Positions 54,620 to 62,825 of a stretch of 64,000 nucleotides of DNA are shown one piece after another. Position 1 is the first letter of the stretch; the number at the start of each line of letters is the position of its first letter. The notes below the pieces were generated by a model. It did no database searches and was not told where the DNA came from. It saw only the letters and a program-made list of their open reading frames with translations. The position numbers and the translations under genes were made by a program. Source of the stretch: Cyanobium gracile PCC 6307. GTDB lineage: Bacteria; Cyanobacteriota; Cyanobacteriia; PCC-6307; Cyanobiaceae. The stretch lies in contig NC_019675.1 of assembly GCF_000316515.1 (NCBI RefSeq), forward strand, positions 496,001-560,000, given 5' to 3'.

Positions 54620-55754
54620 CGTTCATGTTGCGCAGGGTGGCCACCGAGGACGGCGAGACGCGGTTGAGGTAACGGAAGATCCAGTACTTGAAGATCGTGG
54701 CCAGCACCACCGGGAAGGTGGCGATGAAGAGCATGACGAAGTTCTCCTGGGCCGGCAGTCCCAGATGGTGGGCAACCCCGTCGAGCAGCACCGTCCAGCC
54801 CTCCGGACTGTGGAAGCCCACGAAGATGTCGGTGAACAGGATGATGGCAAAGGCCTTGGCGCTGTCGCTCAGGCCATACACCATTTCGTCGATGAAGCCC
54901 CGCAGCACCTGGATGTCGCGCCGTCCGAGGATGGCCACCACCACGAAGCCGATGAAGCCGCAGACGTCGGCCAGGACGTTCTTGATGGCGTGGGTGCTCT
55001 CCTGGTCGGCCTCCTCCTTGAGCTCCTGGGCCCGCTTGGCCAGCTCCGTCTGCAGCTCTTCCCGGCTGGGCAGGGCCTTGCCGGACAGCAGGGCGTCGAA
55101 TTCGATCTCCGCCTGATAGACGCGCAGCTTCTCGACGGCCCGCTCCTCCAGGTGCGGTTTCGGGTAGGTGAGGAAGCTGTTGTCGGGGGCGAACCGATCC
55201 ACCAGGGGCGAGACCACGTAGGTGCGGCTCACCTGCTGCACCAGCACCGGCACCAGCACCAGCAGCAGCAGGATCCGCAGCGACACCAGGGTGGAATCGC
55301 GGCGGCGGCGGAAGCCCGCCACTACGCTGGCCTCCGCCTCCGGGTCCAGCTGCCGCCGCACCTGGTCGACCACGCTCACCAGGCTGCGGGGCAGCATCTC
55401 AGGGGTGCGGCTCAGGGCCGGCAGCTCCTCCCGGGCCACCGCGTAGCGGGCGGTGACCGTGTCGATCAGCTGGTACTGGCGCAGTTCCTGGCCGGAGAGC
55501 TCCTGGCGGTACGGGGCCAGCACGTCCCTGGACTGGCGGCAGACCTGCAGGGCGGCCCGGAAGCGGCGCAGCACCTGGGCCTGCATCGCCCGCGGGATGC
55601 TCAGCTCCAGTTCGGGACGCACCGGGCGGTCGTTGTAATGCTCCATCTCGATGCTCTGGATCAGCAGGGCGGCTTCGTAGCCGCGCTCAAGATCGGAGCT
55701 CAGGTCGAGGGAGCGGGCCCGCCCGAAGGTACCCATCCAGTTCGTCAGTCCCAT
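54609..55754 (-). CDS. pxcA: Proton extrusion protein PxcA (CemA family)
   Basis: 381 residues with four C-terminal-half membrane helices (LRILLLLVLVPVLVQQVSR, VLADVCGFIGFVVVAILG, AFAIILFTDIFVGFH, FVMLFIATFPVVLATIFKY) and an N-terminal soluble region of about 170 residues. DSAKAFAIILFTDIFVGFHSPEGW (as ILFTDIFVGFHSPEGW) is the CemA/PxcA signature. Needed for light-induced Na+-dependent proton extrusion and indirectly for CO2/NO3- uptake. ATG 55754. Confidence 0.96.
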   Translation of the reverse strand: MGLTNWMGTFGRARSLDLSSDLERGYEAALLIQSIEMEHYNDRPVRPELELSIPRAMQAQVLRRFRAALQVCRQSRDVLAPYRQELSGQELRQYQLIDTVTARYAVAREELPALSRTPEMLPRSLVSVVDQVRRQLDPEAEASVVAGFRRRRDSTLVSLRILLLLVLVPVLVQQVSRTYVVSPLVDRFAPDNSFLTYPKPHLEERAVEKLRVYQAEIEFDALLSGKALPSREELQTELAKRAQELKEEADQESTHAIKNVLADVCGFIGFVVVAILGRRDIQVLRGFIDEMVYGLSDSAKAFAIILFTDIFVGFHSPEGWTVLLDGVAHHLGLPAQENFVMLFIATFPVVLATIFKYWIFRYLNRVSPSSVATLRNMNGGG

Positions 55755-55776
55755 GGGGAGGCGGGTCGCGGGGGAA

Positions 55777-56520
55777 TCAACGGGAGAAGACCCACCAGGT
55801 GAGCATCGGCACCACGGTGCCCACCACCAGAAGGACGATGACCCAGGTGAAGGCGTTGCTGCTGGAGGTCTCCTCCCGGGTGGGGATGTTGCTGACGACC
55901 GCGGCGGCCTCCTCGACGACGGGTTCGCCGGGATCCTCGCCACCCTGAAGGACGGCGGTGAGGCGCTGCAGGGCGTCGATGGCGGCCTGGCGGTAACGGT
56001 CACCGCTGCGCAGCGGCTGGGCCATGGTGGTGGCGGCGGTGCTCTCCAGCAGCTCGTCGGGAAGCTGGCGGTCGAGGGGGGCCTGGGCGACGATCGCCGT
56101 GGAGCGGGTCTGGGTGTCGATCAGCAGCAGCAGCAGGGGATCGGGGCTGCTGCCGGCGGGGGGATCGGCCGACCAGCGCTCCACCAGCTGACCGGCCAGG
56201 GTGGAGAGGTCGAGGCCGTAGTCCAGCCGGCTGAGGGTGACCAGGCGGGCGTCGACCCGTTCGGCGGCGAAGGCCTGAAGCTGGCGTTCGATCTCGGCCT
56301 TGCCCGCCCGGCTGAGCACGTCGGCGCCGTCCAGAACGTGCTCGGCCGGGGGTCGGGCGGGGAGGTCCGTCGCCGACAGGGCCCTGACGGCGGCGACAGG
56401 AGCGGCCAGCACCAGGCCGAGGGCCAGCACCAGGGAGAGCAGGGACCGAAGCAGCCCGGACCGGCCGGTGGGGCCGGCGGGCGCTGCCGCCACCGGAGGC
56501 ATCACTGAAGCCAAGGCCAT
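55777..56520 (-). CDS. psb32: TPM-domain (Psb32-like) thylakoid protein
   Basis: 247 residues: an N-terminal signal-like segment (LLRSLLSLVLALGLVLAAPVAA), the TPM domain (HVLDGADVLSRAGKAEIERQLQAF, LSTLAGQLVERW, LLLLIDTQTRSTAIVAQ) and a C-terminal membrane helix (FTWVIVLLVVGTVVPMLTWWVF). The layout matches Psb32, a PSII accessory protein that protects against photodamage, so I give that symbol with moderate confidence. Divergent from the CCB-like gene with a 76-bp gap. Confidence 0.85.
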   Translation of the reverse strand: MALASVMPPVAAAPAGPTGRSGLLRSLLSLVLALGLVLAAPVAAVRALSATDLPARPPAEHVLDGADVLSRAGKAEIERQLQAFAAERVDARLVTLSRLDYGLDLSTLAGQLVERWSADPPAGSSPDPLLLLLIDTQTRSTAIVAQAPLDRQLPDELLESTAATTMAQPLRSGDRYRQAAIDALQRLTAVLQGGEDPGEPVVEEAAAVVSNIPTREETSSSNAFTWVIVLLVVGTVVPMLTWWVFSR

Positions 56521-56596
56521 CGTGCGAGACGCCACCAGTCTGCCGTTGCGGCCCCGTTCCGGCATCCTGAGGGCAGCCTCGGTGCCGGACACCACG

Positions 56597-57280
56597 ATGA
56601 CGATGTCCGCCCCAGCCCGCGTCGTTCTGGCCTGCGGCGCCACGGGCCTGGCCCTGGCCGTGCTCAACCAGATGACCGCCCCCAGCCTGGACCCTCCCCT
56701 GGAGCGGGCCTCGGTGCTGGCCAGCATCCTGGCCGTGCTCCTGCTGCTGGTGGCCCTGCTGTGGCAGCGGGTGGAGCCGGTGGCGCCGGAGCGGGTGCCG
56801 CTGGAGGGCCGCGAAGGGCTGCGGCTGGCGCCGGATCTGGAGGCGTCCCTGGCCGAGGAGCTGGGCTGGGGCAGCACCATGCTGCTGACGGCCACCCCGG
56901 CGGCGGTGGTGCTCCTCCACTGGCGCGGCCAGACCCTGCTGGAGCGAGGCGTGCTGGGCAGCGGCGACTTCCTCCCCGGGGCGATCTGCAGGCGCAGCAT
57001 GGCCAACGACAAGGCCATCTCCCTGGTGGATCTGAAGCTCTACCCAGGCCGGGACGAGTTCAGCTGCTTCCCCACCGGGCTGCCGGCGGTGGTGGTTCAG
57101 CCCCTCGGCACCGAGGGGGTGCTGGTGCTGGGCGGCTGGTCGCCCCGCTGCTTCAGCCGCAGCGATCTGGTCTGGATCGAGGGCTGGGCCCGCAGGCTCA
57201 CAGGCGAATTGGCTCGGGTTTCGGGCGCGGCGCCACCGGCCGAGGAGGTGTCGTCGACGGCGGCACCTGGAACTGGCTGA
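56597..57280 (+). CDS. CCB2/CCB4-like cofactor assembly protein of cytochrome b6f
   Basis: 227 residues from ATG 56597, with two N-terminal membrane helices (VVLACGATGLALAVLNQMT and LASILAVLLLLVALLWQRV) and a stromal/cytoplasmic domain (GLRLAPDLEASLAEELGWGSTMLLTATPAAVVLLHW, quoted as LGWGSTMLLTATPAAVVLLH). This pattern fits CCB2/CCB4 (cofactor assembly of complex C subunit B), which help attach heme ci to cytochrome b6. Identification is from remembered family features. Its last 83 bp overlap the convergent next gene. Confidence 0.78.
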   Translation: MTMSAPARVVLACGATGLALAVLNQMTAPSLDPPLERASVLASILAVLLLLVALLWQRVEPVAPERVPLEGREGLRLAPDLEASLAEELGWGSTMLLTATPAAVVLLHWRGQTLLERGVLGSGDFLPGAICRRSMANDKAISLVDLKLYPGRDEFSCFPTGLPAVVVQPLGTEGVLVLGGWSPRCFSRSDLVWIEGWARRLTGELARVSGAAPPAEEVSSTAAPGTG

Positions 57281-58331
57281 ACACCCGACCGCCGGGGTTG
57301 GTGACCACCACGGCCCCCTTGTTCCCCAGCTGGCCCCGCAGCACGCTGCCGCGGGTGAGCTGGCGGCTGGCCGGCCGCTGCAGCAGCACCGAGCCATCGG
57401 CGGTGACCGCCTGGGTCTGCCAGTTCCAGGAGCAGCTGCGGGCCTCGAGGCTGGCGCCGTCCTGCTGCAGGAAGCAGCCCGAGGGGATCCGCACCAGATG
57501 CTGGCCGGCGTCCACCTGCAGGGCCTTGCCCCGGGCGCTGGCGCCGCCGGCCACGGCCGGGTCGCTGAACAGCACCGGCGGTCCGAGGTTGAACAGCTGC
57601 GTCCGGGTGTTGCCGACCAGTGAGGTGGCGGTGAGGGTCTGGAGCGGGCGGTTGGAGGCCGAGCCCGGCGGGCGGCGTTCCCCCAGCACCGGCCCGCGGG
57701 CGGTGAGGGCACCACTGCCGGGTTGCCAAAGCACCGAGGCCACCGTCACAAGGATCTGGGGGGCGCCGACGGGGTTGGCCCGGAAGGGATCGAAGGCCTG
57801 GGCCCAGCGCTGCAGCTGGGGCTTGCCCTGGAGCTCCAGGGTGTCCTTGTCGAGGCGGAACGTGGCCCGCTCGGCGGAGAGCCGGGTGTGGGGGTCGAAC
57901 CCTTCCGGATGGCGGTCGATCTCCATCAGGTTGCGGGAGGGAAGCCAGCGCACCCGGGAGCCCTGGATCATCACCGGCTCCTTCCCGAGCCGCTGCAGCC
58001 GGATCCGCCCCTCCAGCAGGATCACGGCCCCGTCATTGATCACGGTGCCGGTGGAGGCCTCCACCCGGTAGGCCGGCTTGCCGTCGCTGTAGATCACGCC
58101 GCGGGGCTGCAGGGCCCGGGCGACGCGGCGGCGCAGGTCGTAGCGGGCCTCGGGGCTGGTGAGTTCCCAGTTGGGCCGGCCGAACACATCCTGCTGGCGC
58201 AGATCCAGGGAACGGAAGACAAAGGGGGTGGGCGCCGTCTCGCGGGCGACGTCGCTGCGGCCGCAGCCCGTGAGCAGCAGCACCAGCAGGGCCGACAGGC
58301 GCCAGCGTCGCGCGGGGAGAGGAAGCGTCAA
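57198..58331 (-). CDS. LptC-like lipoprotein (LPS export)
   Basis: 377 residues. An N-terminal lipobox (LLVLLLTGC, Cys23) followed by a long beta-rich LptC/OstA-type domain (FVFRSLDLRQQDVFGRPNWELTSPEARYD, quoted as LDLRQQDVFGRPNWEL; VEASTGTVINDGAVILLEGRI) and a Pro-rich tail. Longer than E. coli LptC (191 residues), as cyanobacterial LptC proteins tend to be. With the lptA/B/F-like genes at 27-29.5 kb it completes most of the exporter. Its ATG overlaps the metG stop by 4 bp. Confidence 0.83.
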   Translation of the reverse strand: MTLPLPARRWRLSALLVLLLTGCGRSDVARETAPTPFVFRSLDLRQQDVFGRPNWELTSPEARYDLRRRVARALQPRGVIYSDGKPAYRVEASTGTVINDGAVILLEGRIRLQRLGKEPVMIQGSRVRWLPSRNLMEIDRHPEGFDPHTRLSAERATFRLDKDTLELQGKPQLQRWAQAFDPFRANPVGAPQILVTVASVLWQPGSGALTARGPVLGERRPPGSASNRPLQTLTATSLVGNTRTQLFNLGPPVLFSDPAVAGGASARGKALQVDAGQHLVRIPSGCFLQQDGASLEARSCSWNWQTQAVTADGSVLLQRPASRQLTRGSVLRGQLGNKGAVVVTNPGGRVFSQFQVPPSTTPPRPVAPRPKPEPIRL

Positions 58332-59878
58332 AGGGGGGAATCCAGTTCCAGTCGGTGCATCACCGGTGTCGGTTCGGGCAAGGCCAGCTCAGTGGCCAGC
58401 TTCCCCCAGTGTCGGGCCGCCGTCCAGCCGGTGTCGGCCGCCAGCGCCGGCTGGGCCAGCTGCTTGAGCATGCGCCCGGAAAGATCCGGCAGCAGGGGGG
58501 CCAGCAGCACGGCCACCCAGCGGCTCGTTTCCAGCACGGCATAAAGGTCCTCGGCTACTCCGGCGCGCCCCTCCTCCGCCTTGATCGCCTTCCAGGGGGC
58601 GCGATCGTTCAGGAAGCCGTTGGCCGCCTCGGCCAGCTCCAGGATCGCGGCGGCCGCCGTGCGGAAATCCAGTGCTTCGAGGGCCCCGTCGACGGTCTCG
58701 CCGCAGGCCTGGCAGCGCAGGGCGAGAGGGTGGTCAGCGGCGGCAGCGGCTCCGGCCGGCGGCACGGCCCCGTCGAACCAGCGGCGCGCCATCGATGAGG
58801 TGCGGTTGAGCAGGTTGCCGATCGTGTTGGCCAGGTCGTTGTTGACCAGATCGCTGAAGCGCTGCTGCTGGAAATCGCCGTCATCGCCGAAGGGGATGTC
58901 CCGCAGCAGGTACCAGCGCACCGCATCGGCTCCGCAGCGCTCGAGCAGGACGTCGGGATCGAGCACGTTGCCCAAGGACTTGCCCATCTTCTGGCCCTCC
59001 CGGGTGAGGAATCCGTGGCCGAACACCTTCTCCGGCAGGGGCAGTCCGGCCGAGAGCAGCATCGCCGGCCAGTAGACGGCATGGAAACGCAGGATGTCCT
59101 TGCCGATCACATGCAGCTGGGCGGGCCAGCCGCGCTCCGCCAGCAGGCTCAGGTCGGCGGGATCGTCGGGTTCCAGCAGGGCCGAGAGGTAGCCCAGCAG
59201 GGCGTCGAACCACACATAGAAGGTGTGACCCTCGTAGCCGGGCACGGGGATGCCCCAGGGCAGATCAAGGCGGGAGATGGAGAAGTCCCGCAGGCCGCCG
59301 GCGACGAAGTTCTCCACCTCCCGGCGGCGGGAGCGCGGGGCGATGAAGCCGTCGCTCGCCACCAGCTGCTCAATCGGCTCCTGGTAACGAGAAAGGCGGA
59401 AGAAGAGATTGAGTTCGTCGCGCCATTCCAGGGGGCGCAGGTGGATCGGGCAGTGGGGCTCGGTGGCCGCCGGCGATTCCTCCTTGAACTCCTCGCAGGC
59501 CACGCAGTACCAGCCCTGCTGGCGCCCTTCGACCACATCGCCGCTGGCTTCGACCCGGGCGAAGAACTGCTCCACGATCGCCCGGTGGCGGGGATCGGTG
59601 GTCCGGATGAAGCGGTCGTTGCTGATGCCCCAGCGGCGCCAGAGGTCGCGGTACTCGCCACTGATGGCGTCGCAGTGGGCCTGGGGGGTTAGGTCGGCGG
59701 CCTCGGCCGAGCGCTGGATCTTCAGCCCATGCTCGTCGCAGCCGGTGATGAAGGTGACCCGTTCCCCCTGCAGCCGCCGGAAGCGGGCAATGCTGTCGCA
59801 GGCGAGGGTGGTGTAGGTGCTGCCCAGGTGGGCGCGGTCGTTGACGTAATAGAGGGGGGTGGTGAGGGTATAGGTCAT
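58328..59878 (-). CDS. metG: Methionyl-tRNA synthetase
   Basis: A 516-residue class I synthetase of the shorter type without the C-terminal dimerisation domain. HIGH-like motif RAHLGSTYTTL, KMSKS-like motif QKMGKSLGN, and the zinc/connective-peptide region with YCVACEEF and HCPIHL. The opening MTYTLTTPLYYVNDRAHLGS (as TTPLYYVNDRAHLG) confirms the ATG at 59878. lptC-like follows with an ATGA overlap. Confidence 0.97.
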   Translation of the reverse strand: MTYTLTTPLYYVNDRAHLGSTYTTLACDSIARFRRLQGERVTFITGCDEHGLKIQRSAEAADLTPQAHCDAISGEYRDLWRRWGISNDRFIRTTDPRHRAIVEQFFARVEASGDVVEGRQQGWYCVACEEFKEESPAATEPHCPIHLRPLEWRDELNLFFRLSRYQEPIEQLVASDGFIAPRSRRREVENFVAGGLRDFSISRLDLPWGIPVPGYEGHTFYVWFDALLGYLSALLEPDDPADLSLLAERGWPAQLHVIGKDILRFHAVYWPAMLLSAGLPLPEKVFGHGFLTREGQKMGKSLGNVLDPDVLLERCGADAVRWYLLRDIPFGDDGDFQQQRFSDLVNNDLANTIGNLLNRTSSMARRWFDGAVPPAGAAAAADHPLALRCQACGETVDGALEALDFRTAAAAILELAEAANGFLNDRAPWKAIKAEEGRAGVAEDLYAVLETSRWVAVLLAPLLPDLSGRMLKQLAQPALAADTGWTAARHWGKLATELALPEPTPVMHRLELDSPL

Positions 59879-60015
59879 CGGCAGGCGACGTCGGCCGGAT
59901 CCGCCGGCGGCTGGAAGATTCCCCGTGACACCGCTGGGAACTGGCCCGGGGACCGGATCCTACCCATGGCCCCGGGATGGGATGCTGGCCCCCTGCCCCC
60001 GGCCCCTTCTCCCCG

Positions 60016-61875
60016 ATGCGTACGGGTTTCGATCGCAGGGCCCAGGTGCTCGTGTGGGGCGGCGGCAGCGGTGGCATCGCCGCGGCGCTGCAGGCGGCCC
60101 GCTCCGGCGCCGACACCCTGCTGCTCACCCCCGGGCCCTGGCTGGGGGGAATGGTGAGCGCCGCCGGGGTGTGCGCCCCGGATGGCAACGAGCTGAGCCC
60201 CTGGCAGAGCGGCCTGTGGGGGGCCCTGCTGCGGGCCCTGCAATGGATCGAGCCGGAGGGGCTGGATCAGAACTGGGTGAGCTGCTTCGGCTACCGCCCC
60301 GCCAGCGCCGAGCGCATCCTGCGCCGCTGGGTGGCCGCCGAGGAACGGCTGGAATGGTGGTCCTGCGTACGGCTGGAGGCGGTGGAGCGCGACGGCGACC
60401 GCATCAGCGCCGTGACCGTGCAGCACAGGGGCGTCCAGCGGCGCCTACTGCCGACGGTGGTGATCGATGGCAGCGACCGGGGCGAGCTCTATCCCCTGGC
60501 CGGGGCCCCCTTCCGCTTCGGCTGGGAGGCCAGGGAGCTGTGGCAGGAACCCAGCGCCCCCACGGCCGAGCGCATCGGGAACGACCCCTTCTTCCAGCGG
60601 CAGCCCATCCAGTCGCCCACCTGGGTGTGCCTGGGCCAGCTGGACGAATGGACGGGAGCGGGCGCCCCCGAGGCTGAAGCCTGGCGCCGCAGTCCTCCCG
60701 GCCTGCCGGAGCCGTTCGAGGCCGCCACCGACGCCTTCGGCCTGGAGCGCACCCTCACCTACGGCCGCCTGCCCGGGGGCCTGGTGATGCTGAACTGGCC
60801 CCTGCACGGCAACGACTGGCACCACGGCCTGGAGCGGGCCTTCCCCGAGCGGGTCGGCGGCGTCGCCGCCGCCGAGGCTGCAGGGGGCGAACTGCTGGCG
60901 GCGATGCGCGACCACAGCGAGGCCTTCGCCGCCGCTCTGCGCCAGGCCAGCGGCGGCTGGCTGGGGCCGGCTGAGGTGTTCCCCACACCGGAGGAAGCCG
61001 CCGTCGGACGGCTCAGCGGCTCTGGAGACCTGGCCCTGATGCCCTACTGGCGGGAGGGGCGCCGGCTGGTGGCCCGGGAGCTGGTGCTGGAGCAACACCT
61101 GCTGCCGCAGGGAAGCGGCGCCTGCATCGCCCCCCTCAGCTGCACCGCCGATGGCAGCCTCAGCACCATCGGGGTCGGCAACTACGCCAACGACCACCAC
61201 TACCCCGGCGGCGACTGGCCCCTGGCCCCCAAGAGCTGCCGCTGGGGCGGTCGCTGGAGTGGCACGCCGTTCACCATCCCCTACGGCGCCCTGGTGAGTG
61301 TGGGGGTCACCAACCTGCTGGCGGCCGACAAGGGCTTCGGCGTCAGCCACATGGCGAATGGGGCCACGCGGCTCCAGCCCCTGGTGCTCAACATCGGCCA
61401 GGCCGCCGGACTGGCGGCCGCCCTTTGCGTGCGTGATGGAGTGGATCCGGCCGCCCTGCCGGTGCGCCGGCTGCAGGAGGCTCTGATCGGTGATCCGGTG
61501 GCCCCGGCGGCCGTGGTGCCGCTGTGGGACACCCCCTGGCACCACCCCCGCTGGCGCGAGCGGCAGCTTGAGGCTCTGGAGGCCCCGGAACGGATCGACC
61601 GCCATGGCCTGCTGGAGGAGAGCGCGGCGCTGGCGGCTCCGGCGGGCTGGGCACCGCCGCCGGAGCCCGGCGAGCGGCTCTGGCGAGGCGAGCTGGTGCC
61701 CGATGGCGAGGGCGGCTACGTGCTTCGCGGCGACGCGGGGGCCTGGCCGCTGATCACCCTGGAGCCGGCCCTGCACCACTGGCTGCTGGGTCTCGATCGC
61801 CCAACCTCTGTGGCCCTGGTCGGCTGCGCCAACCCCTGGGGCCCCTGGCTGAGGGTCTCGCGGCTCGTGTCGTGA
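60016..61875 (+). CDS. FAD-dependent oxidoreductase (FAD_oxidored family)
   Basis: 619 residues. N-terminal FAD motif VLVWGGGSGGIAAALQAARSG (quoted as VLVWGGGSGGIAAALQA) and LGGMVSAAGV; later WVCLGQLDEW, TFTIPYGALV-like PYGALVSVGVTNLLAADKGFGVSH and a C-terminal FAD-contact region. The size and GGMVSAAG block match the FAD-dependent oxidoreductases grouped in Pfam FAD_oxidored (xanthan-lyase-like). Substrate unknown. Its stop overlaps the next gene's GTG (GTGA), pairing it with a membrane protein. Start ATG 60016; no good upstream alternative. Confidence 0.88.
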   Translation: MRTGFDRRAQVLVWGGGSGGIAAALQAARSGADTLLLTPGPWLGGMVSAAGVCAPDGNELSPWQSGLWGALLRALQWIEPEGLDQNWVSCFGYRPASAERILRRWVAAEERLEWWSCVRLEAVERDGDRISAVTVQHRGVQRRLLPTVVIDGSDRGELYPLAGAPFRFGWEARELWQEPSAPTAERIGNDPFFQRQPIQSPTWVCLGQLDEWTGAGAPEAEAWRRSPPGLPEPFEAATDAFGLERTLTYGRLPGGLVMLNWPLHGNDWHHGLERAFPERVGGVAAAEAAGGELLAAMRDHSEAFAAALRQASGGWLGPAEVFPTPEEAAVGRLSGSGDLALMPYWREGRRLVARELVLEQHLLPQGSGACIAPLSCTADGSLSTIGVGNYANDHHYPGGDWPLAPKSCRWGGRWSGTPFTIPYGALVSVGVTNLLAADKGFGVSHMANGATRLQPLVLNIGQAAGLAAALCVRDGVDPAALPVRRLQEALIGDPVAPAAVVPLWDTPWHHPRWRERQLEALEAPERIDRHGLLEESAALAAPAGWAPPPEPGERLWRGELVPDGEGGYVLRGDAGAWPLITLEPALHHWLLGLDRPTSVALVGCANPWGPWLRVSRLVS

Positions 61876-62462
61876 AGCTGCTGCTGAGCGGTGCGGCCAT
61901 CGCCCTCACCTTCGCGGCCTTCCTCCCTTACATCGTCTCGATCCGCTCGGGGCGGACCCGGCCCCATGTGTTCTCCTGGCTGATCTGGGGGGTCACCACC
62001 CTGCTGGTGTTCCTGGCCACCTTGGCCGGCGGGGGTGGGGTCGGGGCCTGGCCCACCGGGGTGTCGGCCCTGATCACCTTCCACATCGCCTGGCTGGCCC
62101 ATGCCCATGGTGCCGACCGGGAGATCACCCCCAGCGACTGGCTGTTCCTGGCCGGCGCCGCTTCCGCCCTGCCCTTCTGGTTCCTCACTGCCGACCCACT
62201 CGGGGCGGTGGTGGTGCTCACGTTGGTGGATCTGCTGGGCTTCGGCCCCACCTTGCGGCGGGCCTACCGCCACCCCGAACAGGAACGGATCGGTTTCTTC
62301 AGCCTGTTCGTGCTGCGCAACCTGCTGGTGCTGCTCTCCCTGGAGCGGCTGACGCTCACCACGGCCCTGTTCCCGGCGACGGTGGGCCTGGCCTGCGTCG
62401 GGGTGGTGCTGCTGCTGCTGTGGCGGCGGCGGCGCTTACCGCGGACAGGCTGTCCGGGCTGA
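61872..62462 (+). CDS. Multi-pass membrane protein, PQ-loop-like, unknown function
   Basis: 196 residues with about six to seven helices. The segment RPHVFSWLIWGVTTLLVFLA (quoted in part) resembles the P-x2-SWxxW pattern of PQ-loop/SWEET-like proteins, and FGPTLRRAYRHPEQE is a loop typical of that group. GTG 61872 overlaps the flavoprotein stop as GTGA, so the two are coupled. Function unknown; small-molecule transport is only a guess. Confidence 0.78.
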   Translation: MKLLLSGAAIALTFAAFLPYIVSIRSGRTRPHVFSWLIWGVTTLLVFLATLAGGGGVGAWPTGVSALITFHIAWLAHAHGADREITPSDWLFLAGAASALPFWFLTADPLGAVVVLTLVDLLGFGPTLRRAYRHPEQERIGFFSLFVLRNLLVLLSLERLTLTTALFPATVGLACVGVVLLLLWRRRRLPRTGCPG

Positions 62463-62499
62463 GATCGGCCAGGATGGGCTGGATCAGCGTCACTGCCCC

Positions 62500-62814
62500 A
62501 TGGTTTCCGCCAACCCAGGATCCGCCCATCGGCCCCTGCCCGTGCTGCTTTCGGTGGCGGGTTCGGCACTGCTGCTGGCCGGCCTGCCCGCCCGGGCCCA
62601 GGGCCTCAACAACATGCGCGACCAGCTGATCATCCATTACTGCACCCTGGCGGTGAACGCCGACTTCTCCAAGGCGGGCAAGCCGGTGCCGCCGGGCCTG
62701 GCCAAGGACACCTGCACCTGCGTGGCCGAGCAGGTGAACGCCCGGGCAACGATCCCCCAGGCCGAAGCCATCTGCAAGCAGCAGGCCATGGGCAAGTACA
62801 ACCTCAGTCCCTGA
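62500..62814 (+). CDS. Small secreted protein with Cys motifs, unknown function
   Basis: 104 residues: signal peptide VLLSVAGSALLLAGLPARAQG, then a mature domain with four Cys (HYCTL, DTCTCVAEQ, AICKQQ), possibly disulphide-bonded. ATG 62500 follows the PQ-loop-like gene by 37 bp. Not recognised as a named family. Confidence 0.72.
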   Translation: MVSANPGSAHRPLPVLLSVAGSALLLAGLPARAQGLNNMRDQLIIHYCTLAVNADFSKAGKPVPPGLAKDTCTCVAEQVNARATIPQAEAICKQQAMGKYNLSP

Positions 62815-62825
62815 GCCCGCCGGCG

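Noticed and set aside
60445-61779. Long minus-strand frame opposite the flavoprotein gene
   Set aside because: No homologous motif; the plus strand has clear FAD-binding motifs.
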